From the NCBI RefSeq assembly GCF_947631165.1, contig NZ_CANRKH010000001.1, positions 62,001 to 126,000 on the forward strand: a DNA stretch of 64,000 bases, given 5' to 3'. This stretch comes from an uncultured Dysosmobacter sp. GTDB lineage: Bacteria; Bacillota; Clostridia; Oscillospirales; Oscillospiraceae. Shown piece by piece: positions 35,388 through 43,391 of the stretch (the first letter of the stretch is position 1; every line of letters begins with the position of its first letter). Position numbers and translations under genes: made by a program. The notes below the pieces were generated by a model. That model made no database searches. It saw only the letters and a list, made by a program, of their open reading frames with translations, and was not told where the DNA came from.

Positions 35388-36119
35388 GTCCTGTTCCTCC
35401 TTGGTGTTTTCCGGCTTGGCCGGTTTTTTATTTGCAGAACGCCCGGCGGCCCCCGCCGCCAGACTGTCTTGCACAAACTTGGGCGCTTTGTCGAACGGGA
35501 GATTCATGCTGATGCTGTTGACAAAGAGGACGCCGCTGCGGTTCTCCGCAACAACGTCCTCTCCTTCATCCGTCAGCTCGTCCACAAAGCCGTTTTCTTT
35601 TGCCTGTGGCGCGGTCCACCAGCTGGTGGCGTCCATCCATCCGGCCACCTCGTCCTTCTCCCGGCCCGTTTTCTTGGCGTAGAGCGTGACGATGTTCTCC
35701 CGGATGGTGGTGATGGCGTCGATGTACTGCTGCAGCGTCTCCGCGTCCACATACCCGCACAGGCCCATCCTGACCGGGTGGACCATGTAGGCGCTGTCAT
35801 TGGCCGCCACGACCTTGTTGCAGTGGCAGGCAACGACGGTGGCCGCCGACGCACACAGCCCGTCGATGTAGGCGGTCACAAAGGCCGCGTTCTGCTCCAG
35901 CAGGTTCCCGATGGTCTGGGCGGCGAACACGTCCCCGCCGCCGCTGTTGATGCGCACGTCGATTTCAGCCACGTTCCCCAGGTCGTTCAGCTCCTGGGCA
36001 AACTGCTTTGGCGTTACCTCGTCCCCCCACCAGCTGGTGTCGGAGATGTCGCCGTACAGCAGCAGCTCCGCCTTTCCTGTTCCCGCCTGGTTTCGGAACT
36101 CCCAAAACTTTTTAGGCAT
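35007..36119 (-). CDS. Prohead protease (ClpP/S49-like) fused to scaffold
   Basis: 370 residues from ATG 36119, which overlaps the portal stop. The ClpP-like domain (1-200) shows RINSGGGDVFAAQTIGN, nucleophile Ser91 in GLCASAATVVA and His114 in YMVHPVRMG. The C-terminal part (245-370), Ala/Lys/Glu-rich, is the scaffold. As in lambda C/Nu3, the protease matures the prohead and digests the scaffold. Confidence 0.9.
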   Translation of the reverse strand: MPKKFWEFRNQAGTGKAELLLYGDISDTSWWGDEVTPKQFAQELNDLGNVAEIDVRINSGGGDVFAAQTIGNLLEQNAAFVTAYIDGLCASAATVVACHCNKVVAANDSAYMVHPVRMGLCGYVDAETLQQYIDAITTIRENIVTLYAKKTGREKDEVAGWMDATSWWTAPQAKENGFVDELTDEGEDVVAENRSGVLFVNSISMNLPFDKAPKFVQDSLAAGAAGRSANKKPAKPENTKEEQDMDTINTVDDLRNAYPTLVGQIEQAAADAATKAERERIQGIEDAALPGSEQLTAEAKFTKPMTVSDFAVALVKNAKAQGATYLAEVKKDAEASGVNKVTNTPPDGQGGGDEFLAALQGLGKNKDKNQ

Positions 36120-37758
36120 TGTTCTGTCCCCCTTCTCGCTGTTCATTCCCGCCGCTGTCCGGCGGCTGTTCCGGGTCCGTCTGCTGCTGGGCGGGCGGGG
36201 CGGCGGCCTCGTCCACCTCCCGCTTCCTCTGCGCCTCGATGACCCGCTTGCGGATGTTCCGGTTATAGTCCCCGCCGGTGAGCTGGGCCGTTTCCTCCTC
36301 CGCCGTGGAAAATCCGGCGTCCACTCGCTTGATGGCCGCCTCCACCTCCTGGGACGGATTCAGCGCCGTGCGGGAGGGGCCGTTCCACTTGCAATCCGTG
36401 TATGCCTTTCGGATGGCCGGGTCCGCGAAGAACCCCGGCGCTTTGATGCGCTCGCGCGCCACGGCCTCTGCAAAAAAGGCTTCATAGATGGGCTGGCAGA
36501 AGTCGTCCGCGAACCAATCCCGCATCATCCCGCAGGTCCTCCAAAACTCGTTGAGGGAGCCGCGTGCGGAGCTGAAATTCTTGGTGAACTGCTTTAGGAC
36601 CACCTCCGGCGGGATTTCCAGCCCCGCCGCGATTTCAACCACCATAGCGTTGAAGAAGGTGTCGTACCCACTGTTGGGGTGTTTTGGGTCGGCGAACTCT
36701 ACATCTTCTCCGGGATTGAGGGCCACCACGGCCCCGGCCCCCAGCTCGATGCTGCTCTGGTCCTGCGCGTCGATAAGCACGTCCGGCGGCAGCATTTCCC
36801 CGATGGGCTTGCCGTTCTGCACCGTGGCCGATTTTATGAACACGGTGAACATGGCGGAGATGACCGCCGCCGTGATTTCCGCGTCCGTGTACCGGCCCAG
36901 CTGCTTCAGCGCCTCCAGCACCGGGGCCAGGATGGGGACGCCCCGGAGCTGGCCTGCCCGCTCGCGGTTCATCACGTGGAGAACGTTGGGCCGTCCCGTG
37001 GCCCCGTAGGCTTCCACCCGCGTCCACTCCAGCGCCCCCGCCTGCGTTGACAGGCTTGCCAGCGGGTGACGGTTGGAAATCCAGTAGGCCACCACCGTTC
37101 CGCTCTCGTCCGTCTCCACGCCCTGCACGATGCTGTACACGTCGCGCCCGGCCACGACGCACGGCGTCAGCCGGTCATAGCCGTTGGGGGAACACACCCG
37201 GTCCGCCTCGATGATGCGCACCCGCAGGCTGTACGGGCTTCCCGGCTGTTCCTTCACCGGCAGCAGCGCGATAGCGTCACCGTTCATCAGGTAGGAGAGG
37301 AAGGCCAGCTGCTGGAGCTTGTAGAAGTTGTCCATCCGGTCCGCGTCGCAAACCGGCGTGTCCGCCCACAGGGAGAACTCCCGCAGGACCTGGGCCTGCA
37401 GGGCCTCCGCCTGCTCGTTGGTCAGCCCCAGGAAGTCCGCGTCGATTTGCGGGGACGGCATCAGGCCCCCGGCTACCACGTTTGTCCGCAGGGTTTTCAG
37501 GGCGGCGGCGGCGATAGGGATTCCCATGTAGGCGTCCCTGGACCGCTGGCGGAGCACGTCGATGTTGTCCTCGATGTCCTCCTTGGTGCTCCCGCCGTAG
37601 TACATCCAGCCGCGCATACTCTTTTTCGTGGTGTTCGCGCCGTAGTTGCCGTACCCGGAGTTGACGAACTCCAGGGCCGTCCGCGCCGCGGCCCGCCGGA
37701 CCGCTCGCACGGGGGAGACCGCCGCAATACACTTGTCCAGGAAATTTTGCTTTGCCAT
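36112..37758 (-). CDS. Phage portal protein, lambda gpB family
   Basis: 548 residues. Starts with a basic region, then DNIDVLRQRSRDAYMGIPIA; WADTPVCDADRMDNFYKLQQ and LEIPPEVVLKQFTKNFSSARG are hallmarks of gpB-type portals. The last 60 residues are Gln/Pro/Glu-rich. Dodecamer at the packaging vertex. Fits the GpA-type terminase upstream. Confidence 0.93.
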   Translation of the reverse strand: MAKQNFLDKCIAAVSPVRAVRRAAARTALEFVNSGYGNYGANTTKKSMRGWMYYGGSTKEDIEDNIDVLRQRSRDAYMGIPIAAAALKTLRTNVVAGGLMPSPQIDADFLGLTNEQAEALQAQVLREFSLWADTPVCDADRMDNFYKLQQLAFLSYLMNGDAIALLPVKEQPGSPYSLRVRIIEADRVCSPNGYDRLTPCVVAGRDVYSIVQGVETDESGTVVAYWISNRHPLASLSTQAGALEWTRVEAYGATGRPNVLHVMNRERAGQLRGVPILAPVLEALKQLGRYTDAEITAAVISAMFTVFIKSATVQNGKPIGEMLPPDVLIDAQDQSSIELGAGAVVALNPGEDVEFADPKHPNSGYDTFFNAMVVEIAAGLEIPPEVVLKQFTKNFSSARGSLNEFWRTCGMMRDWFADDFCQPIYEAFFAEAVARERIKAPGFFADPAIRKAYTDCKWNGPSRTALNPSQEVEAAIKRVDAGFSTAEEETAQLTGGDYNRNIRKRVIEAQRKREVDEAAAPPAQQQTDPEQPPDSGGNEQREGGQNNA

Positions 37759-37769
37759 GCGCGCCCTCC

Positions 37770-38006
37770 CTACACGTCACGGATGACGAAGCGATACGCG
37801 CGGTTTCTGCCCCCGCTCGCTTCCTCCGCTTCCGCCTCGGCCAGTTTCCCGGCCCAGTATTCCATCTGCTCCCGAATCTGTTTCAGGTCTGCCCTAGTCA
37901 GCATCCGGGTCCCGATTTGATAGCTCTGCCCGGTGGCGACGGCTTCCTCCGCGTCCAGCCAGGTTTTCAGCTTCGTCTCGCACAGCTTCTTGCTGAATAC
38001 GGCCAT
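37770..38006 (-). CDS. Head-tail joining protein, gpW-like small protein
   Basis: 78 residues from ATG 38006 (GAGGTG upstream). Helical, with SYQIGTRMLTRADLKQIREQ, the common pattern of small proteins between terminase and portal in gpA/gpB phages (the lambda gpW position). Confidence 0.75.
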   Translation of the reverse strand: MAVFSKKLCETKLKTWLDAEEAVATGQSYQIGTRMLTRADLKQIREQMEYWAGKLAEAEAEEASGGRNRAYRFVIRDV

Positions 38007-38007
38007 A

Positions 38008-39852
38008 TCAAACACCTCGATTCAAGACCCGCCTGCCTACGCGGCGCGCCCTCTGTTCCGACCCCGGCTCCGGTTTCTGCAGCGGGGGATTGTATATCTC
38101 CAGGGCCGCGGTGGCATAGTTGCGCAGGTCCAGCGGCTCGTTCCGCTTGTACCCCTTGTCCCGCAGCACCCAGGCCACCGTCATCTTGCCTTTCTGGAAC
38201 CTGGTAATCTTCATCTCGCTGGCAAGGCCCTTGAAGTACGTCTCGTCGTACCCGGTCCCGTCATCCAGCGGGAAGTGGCAGTAGTTCGCGCCCTTTACCA
38301 CCACCCGCAGGCGCTGGTAAACGAAGTCCTTTCCCGCGTCAACGCCGATGGTGAACAGGGGAGTGGAAACGCGGTTGTCCTTGGACGGATTGCGGATGTA
38401 GGGCACGCCCTGGCCGCCCTTGCCCTTGATGGCGAACACATAGCGGTCGAACTTGTCCACCGTGAAGCTGTACACCTGATTGGACCGGTAGCCGCTGTCG
38501 ATGCAGCAGGCGGCAATCGGCAGGGCCGTCCCGTCCCTCTTGTGGAAGCGCGTCTGGAGGAAAGCGTCCAGGTCTGCCCACACCTGATTTTCCAGCGTGT
38601 CGCCCAGTATCTTTTGATACCGGATTCCCCAGCTCTCCTTGCCGACGCCCCAGCCGACCACCTCCACCTCGAAGCGGTCCGCCTGCACGTCCACGCCAGC
38701 GGTCAGCACCAGCACGTCGTCCGGCACCTCCGCACCGTAGATTTCCCGGCGGTTTATCAGGTCCGCGTCGTCCACGCGGTCGCCCGGCTCCTCCCAGGTT
38801 TCCCCCAGCTCCGTGTTGACCCAGGTTTTCATTTTCTCCGGGTCTCCCTGTTTTTGCAGCTCCCGCGCCAGCAGGAACTTCTCCACCACCTCATGCCAGC
38901 CGCAGAAGTTGGAGGCCAGGGTGTTCAAATGGAAGCCCCGCGCCTCCGCGCCGGGGTTCTCCGCCCGGAAGCGGCCCAGCTGCCCTTGCTTCTTCCACTC
39001 GTATTCTCCGAAGGTCTCCCCGCACCGCTCGCACTCGTAGAGGATTGGCTTTGCCAGGTCGTCCTTGTCGAACTTCACGCGGCCCCACGTCAGGGGCTGG
39101 TAATGCCCGCACCCAGGGCAGGGCACCGTCCACTCCTCCCGCGTGGTCTCCGCAAACTCCGTCTCGATGCGGCTATGGCCTTTAATGGTCGGCGTGGAGA
39201 CGATGACGGTTTTCTTGTCCCAGAAGGTCGTCTGCCGCTTTTGGGCCAGCAGGAGGGGGTCCCCCTCTGTCCCGGCGCTCTCCGGGTAGCGGTCCACCTC
39301 GTCGCACAGCAGCACCTTGATGGGGCGGCTCGCCAGGCTTGCCGGGCTGTTCGCCCCGATGATGGTCACATGGCCGCCGGGGAAATTCTTTTTCAGGATG
39401 GTGTTCCCGCTGTACCGGCTCTTGGTGTCCACCAGGCGCGCCAGAACCGGCGTGTCCCGTATCATGGGCGCGAGGAAGTCCTTGCTGAACGTCTGGCCCA
39501 TTTCAAGGGTCGGCTGCATCACCAGGACCGGGGCGGGGTAGTAGTGCATATAGAATCCCAGCATATTCATCAGCATGGCCGTCTTGCCGATTTGTGCCGC
39601 GCTCATAATCACAACCTTGCGGATGTGCGGGTCTCCGATGGCGTCCATGATTTCCCGCTGGTATGGCGCGTTCTCGGTGTGCCAGCGCCCCGGCGCTGCG
39701 CTGTTCTCCGGCGACAGCATACGGTAGGTGTCGGCCCACTGGGAGAGGGTCATCCCCGGCGGCGGTCGCAGGAGCGCCGCGCACCGCGCGAACATCTCCG
39801 CCGTATGCGGTGCGATTTCAACGACCCACGCCCTTTTCTCCTGTTCCTCCAT
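38008..39852 (-). CDS. Terminase large subunit, GpA family
   Basis: 614 residues. ATPase: Walker A-like AAQIGKTA (about 85-92) and Walker B VLLCDEVDRYPE (about 190). A zinc-finger-like CPGCGHYQPLTW followed by CERCGETFGEYEW, usual in GpA terminases. Nuclease half with TAGVDVQADRFEVEVVGWG and CCIDSGYRSNQVY. It packages and cuts the DNA. Confidence 0.95.
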   Translation of the reverse strand: MEEQEKRAWVVEIAPHTAEMFARCAALLRPPPGMTLSQWADTYRMLSPENSAAPGRWHTENAPYQREIMDAIGDPHIRKVVIMSAAQIGKTAMLMNMLGFYMHYYPAPVLVMQPTLEMGQTFSKDFLAPMIRDTPVLARLVDTKSRYSGNTILKKNFPGGHVTIIGANSPASLASRPIKVLLCDEVDRYPESAGTEGDPLLLAQKRQTTFWDKKTVIVSTPTIKGHSRIETEFAETTREEWTVPCPGCGHYQPLTWGRVKFDKDDLAKPILYECERCGETFGEYEWKKQGQLGRFRAENPGAEARGFHLNTLASNFCGWHEVVEKFLLARELQKQGDPEKMKTWVNTELGETWEEPGDRVDDADLINRREIYGAEVPDDVLVLTAGVDVQADRFEVEVVGWGVGKESWGIRYQKILGDTLENQVWADLDAFLQTRFHKRDGTALPIAACCIDSGYRSNQVYSFTVDKFDRYVFAIKGKGGQGVPYIRNPSKDNRVSTPLFTIGVDAGKDFVYQRLRVVVKGANYCHFPLDDGTGYDETYFKGLASEMKITRFQKGKMTVAWVLRDKGYKRNEPLDLRNYATAALEIYNPPLQKPEPGSEQRARRVGRRVLNRGV

Positions 39853-39994
39853 CCGGCTTCTCCCGCTCCTTCCTGTTGTCCACCAGCGGTATAGTCCCTT
39901 TCACGCACCGCGGGAACGGGCAGAAGATTTTTTCCTCCGTGATGGTCCGGCCCCACACGCACCCCTCACAGGGGTTCTTCTCCTTCTTCTTCAT
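39818..39994 (-). CDS. Small Cys-rich protein between terminase subunits
   Basis: 58 residues from ATG 39994; NPCEGCVWG and FCPFPRCVKG give two Cys pairs, probably a zinc knuckle. Overlaps the start of the large terminase gene by 35 bases and the end of the upstream gene by 29. Similar small Cys proteins occur beside phage terminases; role unknown. Confidence 0.6.
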   Translation of the reverse strand: MKKKEKNPCEGCVWGRTITEEKIFCPFPRCVKGTIPLVDNRKEREKPDGGTGEKGVGR

Positions 39995-40457
39995 CGTTAC
40001 CGCCCTTTGCCGCATACGCCACGTTGAAGTTGGATAGGTCCTCCAGCGCCTCGTCTATGGCTCCTTTCAGCTTATCGAATATGCCCGCCCGGTCGCCGCC
40101 CATCTGGGCCAGCTCCCCGGACAGCTTCGCGGGCAGGACCGACAGGCGGCCCCGGATGTTCAGGCACATGGTAGCCAGGCCCTTCTCGATGTCCTCCGTC
40201 CGGTGGAGGTTCCCCCGGCGCAGCTCGTTCTCCATGTCCGCCGCCTGGCGCTTGGCGCGGGTCAGCAGCGCCCGCTCGTCGTTGAAGTCTGCCTTGCAGC
40301 CTTTCCGCAGGTACATGATGTACCGCGCCACCGTGGATTTCATATCGTAGAGGCCGGGCGCTTTCTCGCTGATAACTCCCTCGTCCCGCAGCTGCCGGAC
40401 CCGGCGCGGCGTCAGGGCCAGCCAGTCCGCCACCACGTTTGCCGTGTAGAGCTTCAC
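39966..40457 (-). CDS. Terminase small subunit, Nu1-like
   Basis: 163 residues. Winged-helix start LYTANVVADWLALTPRRVRQ, then LRDEGVISEKAPGLYDMKST and a helical region with KRQAADMENELRRGNLH, the Nu1 layout. Binds the packaging site and recruits the GpA large subunit. Confidence 0.82.
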   Translation of the reverse strand: MKLYTANVVADWLALTPRRVRQLRDEGVISEKAPGLYDMKSTVARYIMYLRKGCKADFNDERALLTRAKRQAADMENELRRGNLHRTEDIEKGLATMCLNIRGRLSVLPAKLSGELAQMGGDRAGIFDKLKGAIDEALEDLSNFNVAYAAKGGNDEEEGEEPL

Positions 40458-41251
40458 ACCTGTTCGCCTCCAGTCTCCCGGATGTCCTCGCGCTCCTCGT
40501 CCGGGATGACCGTTTCTTCTTCCTCGGCGTCCGGGGAATCCACGGTTCCGGTCGCCCGCATCCGCATGATTTCAAGCCGCTGCCTCTCCAGCTCCACGCG
40601 GGTCTCGTTCTCCTCCGCCGCCCGCAGGCTGTCCGCGATTTTGGCGATACGGCCCTGGACCTTGTAAAGCGCCTCCTGCAATTTCAGCACGCGGGCAAAG
40701 GCGCTGTCCTTGCTGTACATACCCATCTGCTGCTTGGCCCCGTCCTTCTTGTCCGGTCCTCTCCCGGCGGGGACGCGCATATCCAGAACACTATTGGTAT
40801 AAAGAGCGTCCTCCGGGGCGCGCTCATAGTCCGCGATTTTGCAAAGGATTTTGTTCTCCCGGAATTTGAGTATCTTCATCTCGTGCTCCAGCGCCTCCCG
40901 GCCTTTCAGCGGAGTGCGCTCCACGAACTGCTTTTCTTCATCCGTCAGCGCATCGAAAAAGACGGTGCTGTAGGCCCCGTCCTTCTCGGCGTTCTTATTT
41001 CTCACCGGCGCGCCCTTATGGCTCCCGGCGGCGTTCCGCTTTCCCTTGCTGTTCCGGTTGCCCGGCTGGCCGCCCCGCTTCCTCGGCGGGATGGCATCGT
41101 CCCAGCGGTCCTTCGCTTTCCAGTCCCGCAGGGTCTTGTAGTTGACGCCCATCTGCTCGGCCAATTCCCGCAGGTTCACATCCTCGTTGCGGCTCCGACG
41201 GGCAATATATTCGGCCCTGGCGGTGTCGCGCTTCTCGCTTCGCTTCGGCAC
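40454..41251 (-). CDS. PBSX-type terminase small subunit-like protein (GTG start)
   Basis: 265 residues from GTG 41251 with GGAGGT five bases upstream; 20 more open codons upstream have no ribosome site. HTH LRELAEQMGVNYKTLRDWKA, then a basic segment rich in Gly/Asn/Lys (PPRKRGGQPGNRNSKGKRNA), typical of PBSX/XtmA-like small terminases. First gene of the late operon. That a Nu1-like gene follows makes this a second small-subunit-like protein. Confidence 0.75.
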   Translation of the reverse strand: MPKRSEKRDTARAEYIARRSRNEDVNLRELAEQMGVNYKTLRDWKAKDRWDDAIPPRKRGGQPGNRNSKGKRNAAGSHKGAPVRNKNAEKDGAYSTVFFDALTDEEKQFVERTPLKGREALEHEMKILKFRENKILCKIADYERAPEDALYTNSVLDMRVPAGRGPDKKDGAKQQMGMYSKDSAFARVLKLQEALYKVQGRIAKIADSLRAAEENETRVELERQRLEIMRMRATGTVDSPDAEEEETVIPDEEREDIRETGGEQV

Positions 41252-41777
41252 ACGCCCACCTCCAGACAAAGCAAAGACCCGCGACGTTTCCGCCGCGGGC
41301 CAACTATTCACGCTACCAAAATACCACGGAAAACCTGCAGAAGTTGCTAATGGAGAAAAATTTTTTTGAAATTTTTTCTGCCGCAGGTCCCCGGCCCCGA
41401 TTTTTTGACCCCCCTTTCATTTTCCCGGCCCCTCTGGGGGAAGCGAAAAAACAGGGTCACACCTAAAAAAATTTTGCGCTCCCGAACCCGCAGACAAAAG
41501 CAGCCCCGCGGGAGGACCCGCGCGCCCGCGCGCGGTATAGTTCGCCCGCTCGCGCGCGCGTTTTGAATCTCGCGCGTGCGTGTGCGTTTGGTTCTTGGCT
41601 GGCTGGCTCTGCTGGCCTGGGCTGGGCGGCCTGCTGGCTGGTCTGCTGGGCTGGTGCCCGCCCTGGTCGGTGCCTGCCTGGGCTGGCCATTCTGGGCTGG
41701 GCTGGGCGGCCTGCTGGGCGGCGCTGCCTGCTGGGCGGTGTTTTGCAAGTGTTCGCCGCCCCGCTTGCATGGCCTTT

Positions 41778-41796
41778 GGGGGGACTATAGGGGGGC
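41778..41796 (+). repeat. GGGGGACTATAGGGGG motif, copy A
   Basis: Copy A reads on the plus strand and is followed by TATATAGC and a TATAAT hexamer (41811-41816). About 75 bp from here, including TAAAACCC and CGCCGCGGCG, recur inverted near 42300-42376. Confidence 0.6.
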
Positions 41797-42359
41797 CGTA
41801 TATAGCTTGTTATAATCCTCCTCCCGCGCGCATAAAACCCCTCGCCGCGGCGCTTTTGCAAGGCCGCCGCGAAAAGTTGCGGCCCGCCGCCGCCCCGGTC
41901 CCGTTCCGGTCCCGTCTCCAGTTGGCCGCCGTGCATCCCCTCCGCCAGCCGCCCCCGCCACGGTTGCGGCGGATGTTCTGCCGGTCATGCCCTGCGGCCC
42001 GCCTGCCGCCGCCGCTTGAGCTTCCCACGGATTTTTTCACGGATTTTTTTCACGGAATTTTCCCCGGAGAAAATCCCCGCCGCCGGACAGCTCGCCCCCG
42101 GCGGCATCCGCCCCAGCTGCCGCCGGTCTGCCGGTGTGGCCACACTCCGCCCCCGGTCCCGCTGACAGCATCCGCCGCCGGTCTGCTGCCGGTCCCCCGG
42201 TCCGCCGGTCTCCCGGTCCGCCGGTCCGCTGCCGGTCCCGCCGACGGCATCCGCCGCCGGTCTCCATCGGCGCGGCCCCAGCTGGAAATTTTCCGGCCCC
42301 GCCGCCGCGGCGAAGGGTTTTACGCGCACGGTCTGGTTATTCTTCCTGGGTTATATTAC

Positions 42360-42376
42360 GCCCCCTATAGTCCCCC
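42360..42376 (-). repeat. GGGGGACTATAGGGGG motif, copy B
   Basis: Minus-strand copy of the same motif, followed on that strand by AT-rich sequence and the shared TAAAACCC and CGCCGCGGCG segments seen after copy A. A and B thus form a long imperfect inverted repeat around the Pro/Arg-like simple-sequence DNA. Confidence 0.6.
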
Positions 42377-42418
42377 ATCCGGCCCGGTTTCTGGGCTGGA
42401 AATTCCGGGCACGAAAAA

Positions 42419-42450
42419 AGCCCCGGCAAGGCTCACACCCTGCCGGGGCT
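42419..42450 (-). terminator. Strong intrinsic terminator on the minus strand
   Basis: A 10-bp GC stem (42419-42428 with 42441-42450) followed on the minus strand by six T. No gene ends here: it lies about 40-90 nt downstream of motif copy C, so a short transcript starting near C would stop here. Confidence 0.8.
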
Positions 42451-42486
42451 TTCCCGTTCTGCGTTTGTTTTGCTTTGCTATATCTT

Positions 42487-42505
42487 GCCCCCCTATAGTC
42501 CCCCC
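42487..42505 (-). repeat. GGGGGACTATAGGGGG motif, copy C
   Basis: Minus-strand copy, like A followed by ATATAGC. The terminator at 42419-42450 is just downstream, giving a possible short RNA unit of under 100 nt. Confidence 0.6.
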
Positions 42506-42602
42506 AAACCGTCAAACTGCACGAAAAACGGCCCGGAAATTTGTGCAAAAAAAGTTCCCAGGTCCCCCCTAAAGGGGGACCGTGGGAAGGGTTTTCGGGG
42601 GG

Positions 42603-42631
42603 TTGACGCCGCCAAAATCGCCCGCTATCAT
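42603..42631 (+). promoter_or_regulatory. Promoter of the rightward phage block
   Basis: TTGACG (42603-42608), 17-bp spacer, TATCAT (42626-42631), about 75 bp before the first small gene at 42706. A GC hairpin (42559-42580) lies just upstream. Confidence 0.7.
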
Positions 42632-42705
42632 TCGAGCCAAGCCAGACGGCCACGGCCCGACGGCCCAGCGAACCGCCGCAAGGCGTCCAGAAGGGGGAGG
42701 TGAAC

Positions 42706-42846
42706 GTGAGCACGCCCAGCACGAGCGAGCTGCTGGTACAGGAGGCCCGCGCCGCTGAACGGCTTCGGCTCTTGCTTCTCGCTAACGAGTGCAAGACGCT
42801 GGAGGAGTTCAAAAAGCGGCTGGAGGAGCTGACCCGCCAGCAGTAA
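42706..42846 (+). CDS. 46-residue helical protein, first gene of the rightward block (GTG start)
   Basis: GTG at 42706 follows GGGGGAGG by five bases, one of the strongest ribosome sites in the region. The product starts MSTPSTSELLVQEARAAERL and is predicted to be one long amphipathic helix ending in EELTRQQ. No family recognised. Confidence 0.65.
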   Translation: MSTPSTSELLVQEARAAERLRLLLLANECKTLEEFKKRLEELTRQQ

Positions 42847-42974
42847 AGCGCCGGGGGACCCCGTAGCAAGGCACACCCCCGGCGCAGTTCCAGGACCGCG
42901 GGCGGCGAGTTCGCCGCCGCCCCGGTCGCCGCGCTTATGATACCGCACCCGGCGCGATATGTCAAGGGCAGGCG

Positions 42975-43022
42975 GCACGGCAACCGTGCAAAATGCACAA
43001 AGAAACGGCACGGCAACCGTGC
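42975..43022 (+). repeat. Two direct copies of the inverted repeat GCACGG-CAA-CCGTGC
   Basis: Copies at 42975-42989 and 43008-43022, 33 bp apart (about three helical turns), just before the gene at 43063. The same half sites with a 2-bp gap form the spacer of the promoter at 47496-47524. Candidate operators of one phage regulator, or RNA hairpins. Confidence 0.6.
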
Positions 43023-43062
43023 CAAACATCACAGCAGGCCAGGAGGCCAGGAGGAGAAAACA

Positions 43063-43260
43063 ATGGAAACCATGCGTTTGATTGGCGACAAGCTCCGCGA
43101 TAGAAATTATAACGGCATCACCGTTGACCGCACCTACTTCGGCCCGGAGTGGTGCAGGTCCCACGGCTACAGCATCACCCGCAGAGTGCAGGACGAAAGC
43201 GGCCAGCAATACGACATCTGGGAAAAGCCCGGTTATAAAGCCGCCATCCCCGTCCGCTAA
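43063..43260 (+). CDS. Small phage protein, 65 aa
   Basis: Start METMRLIGDKLRDRN, with AGGAGGAG upstream; the open frame continues 5' through the inverted repeats without support. Sequence TYFGPEWCRSHGYSITRRVQ and GQQYDIWEKPGYKAAIPV suggests a small beta-rich fold. The stop codon abuts the first intergenic repeat. Function unknown. Confidence 0.7.
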   Translation: METMRLIGDKLRDRNYNGITVDRTYFGPEWCRSHGYSITRRVQDESGQQYDIWEKPGYKAAIPVR

Positions 43261-43261
43261 A

Positions 43262-43334
43262 GCCCGCAAGGCCGACGGCATCCGCCGCCGCTGGTGCAAG
43301 TCCAGCCGCCCCGCCGGGGCGGGCGCTCATGGGC
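43262..43334 (+). repeat. Intergenic structured repeat, copy 1 of 6
   Basis: 73 nt, starting one base after the TAA of the gene before. Three hairpins in order: CGGC-AUCC-GCCG, GCUGG-UGCAAGU-CCAGC and CGCCCC-GCC-GGGGCG, with a possible outer GCCC/GGGC pair. The next gene starts 57 nt after it. See the finding on this family. Confidence 0.85.
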
Positions 43335-43391
43335 ACAGCCCCAAAAATCAAAATGACCCGCCGCCCAGGGTGAAGGGCAGAAAGGGAATCC

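Larger units (their letters stand above)
41252..42602. other. 1.35-kb non-coding, very GC-rich divergent region
   Basis: Lies between the leftward late operon and the rightward block. Open frames here are low-complexity shadows (Arg/Pro/Ala or Gly/Leu/Trp-rich) in simple-sequence DNA with GGGCTGGGC- and CCGGTCCGC-type iterations (41580-41750 and 42130-42260). It holds three copies of a GGGGGACTATAGGGG motif, a strong minus-strand terminator and the start of the rightward promoter. Candidate roles: late promoter region, packaging site or origin. Confidence 0.7.

Noticed and set aside
41778-42505. ACTATAGGG as T7-like phage promoters
   Set aside because: Similar to the end of the T7 consensus, but the upstream part does not match and no single-subunit RNA polymerase gene is present.
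41347-42572. Several long Arg/Pro or Gly/Trp-rich frames on both strands
   Set aside because: They arise from simple-sequence GC-rich DNA, overlap each other in all frames and have no ribosome sites.
43262-43334. The repeat as a tRNA-like cloverleaf
   Set aside because: The middle hairpin has a 5-bp stem and 7-nt loop like an anticodon arm, but U33, a proper T arm and a CCA end are missing and the third hairpin has the wrong form.
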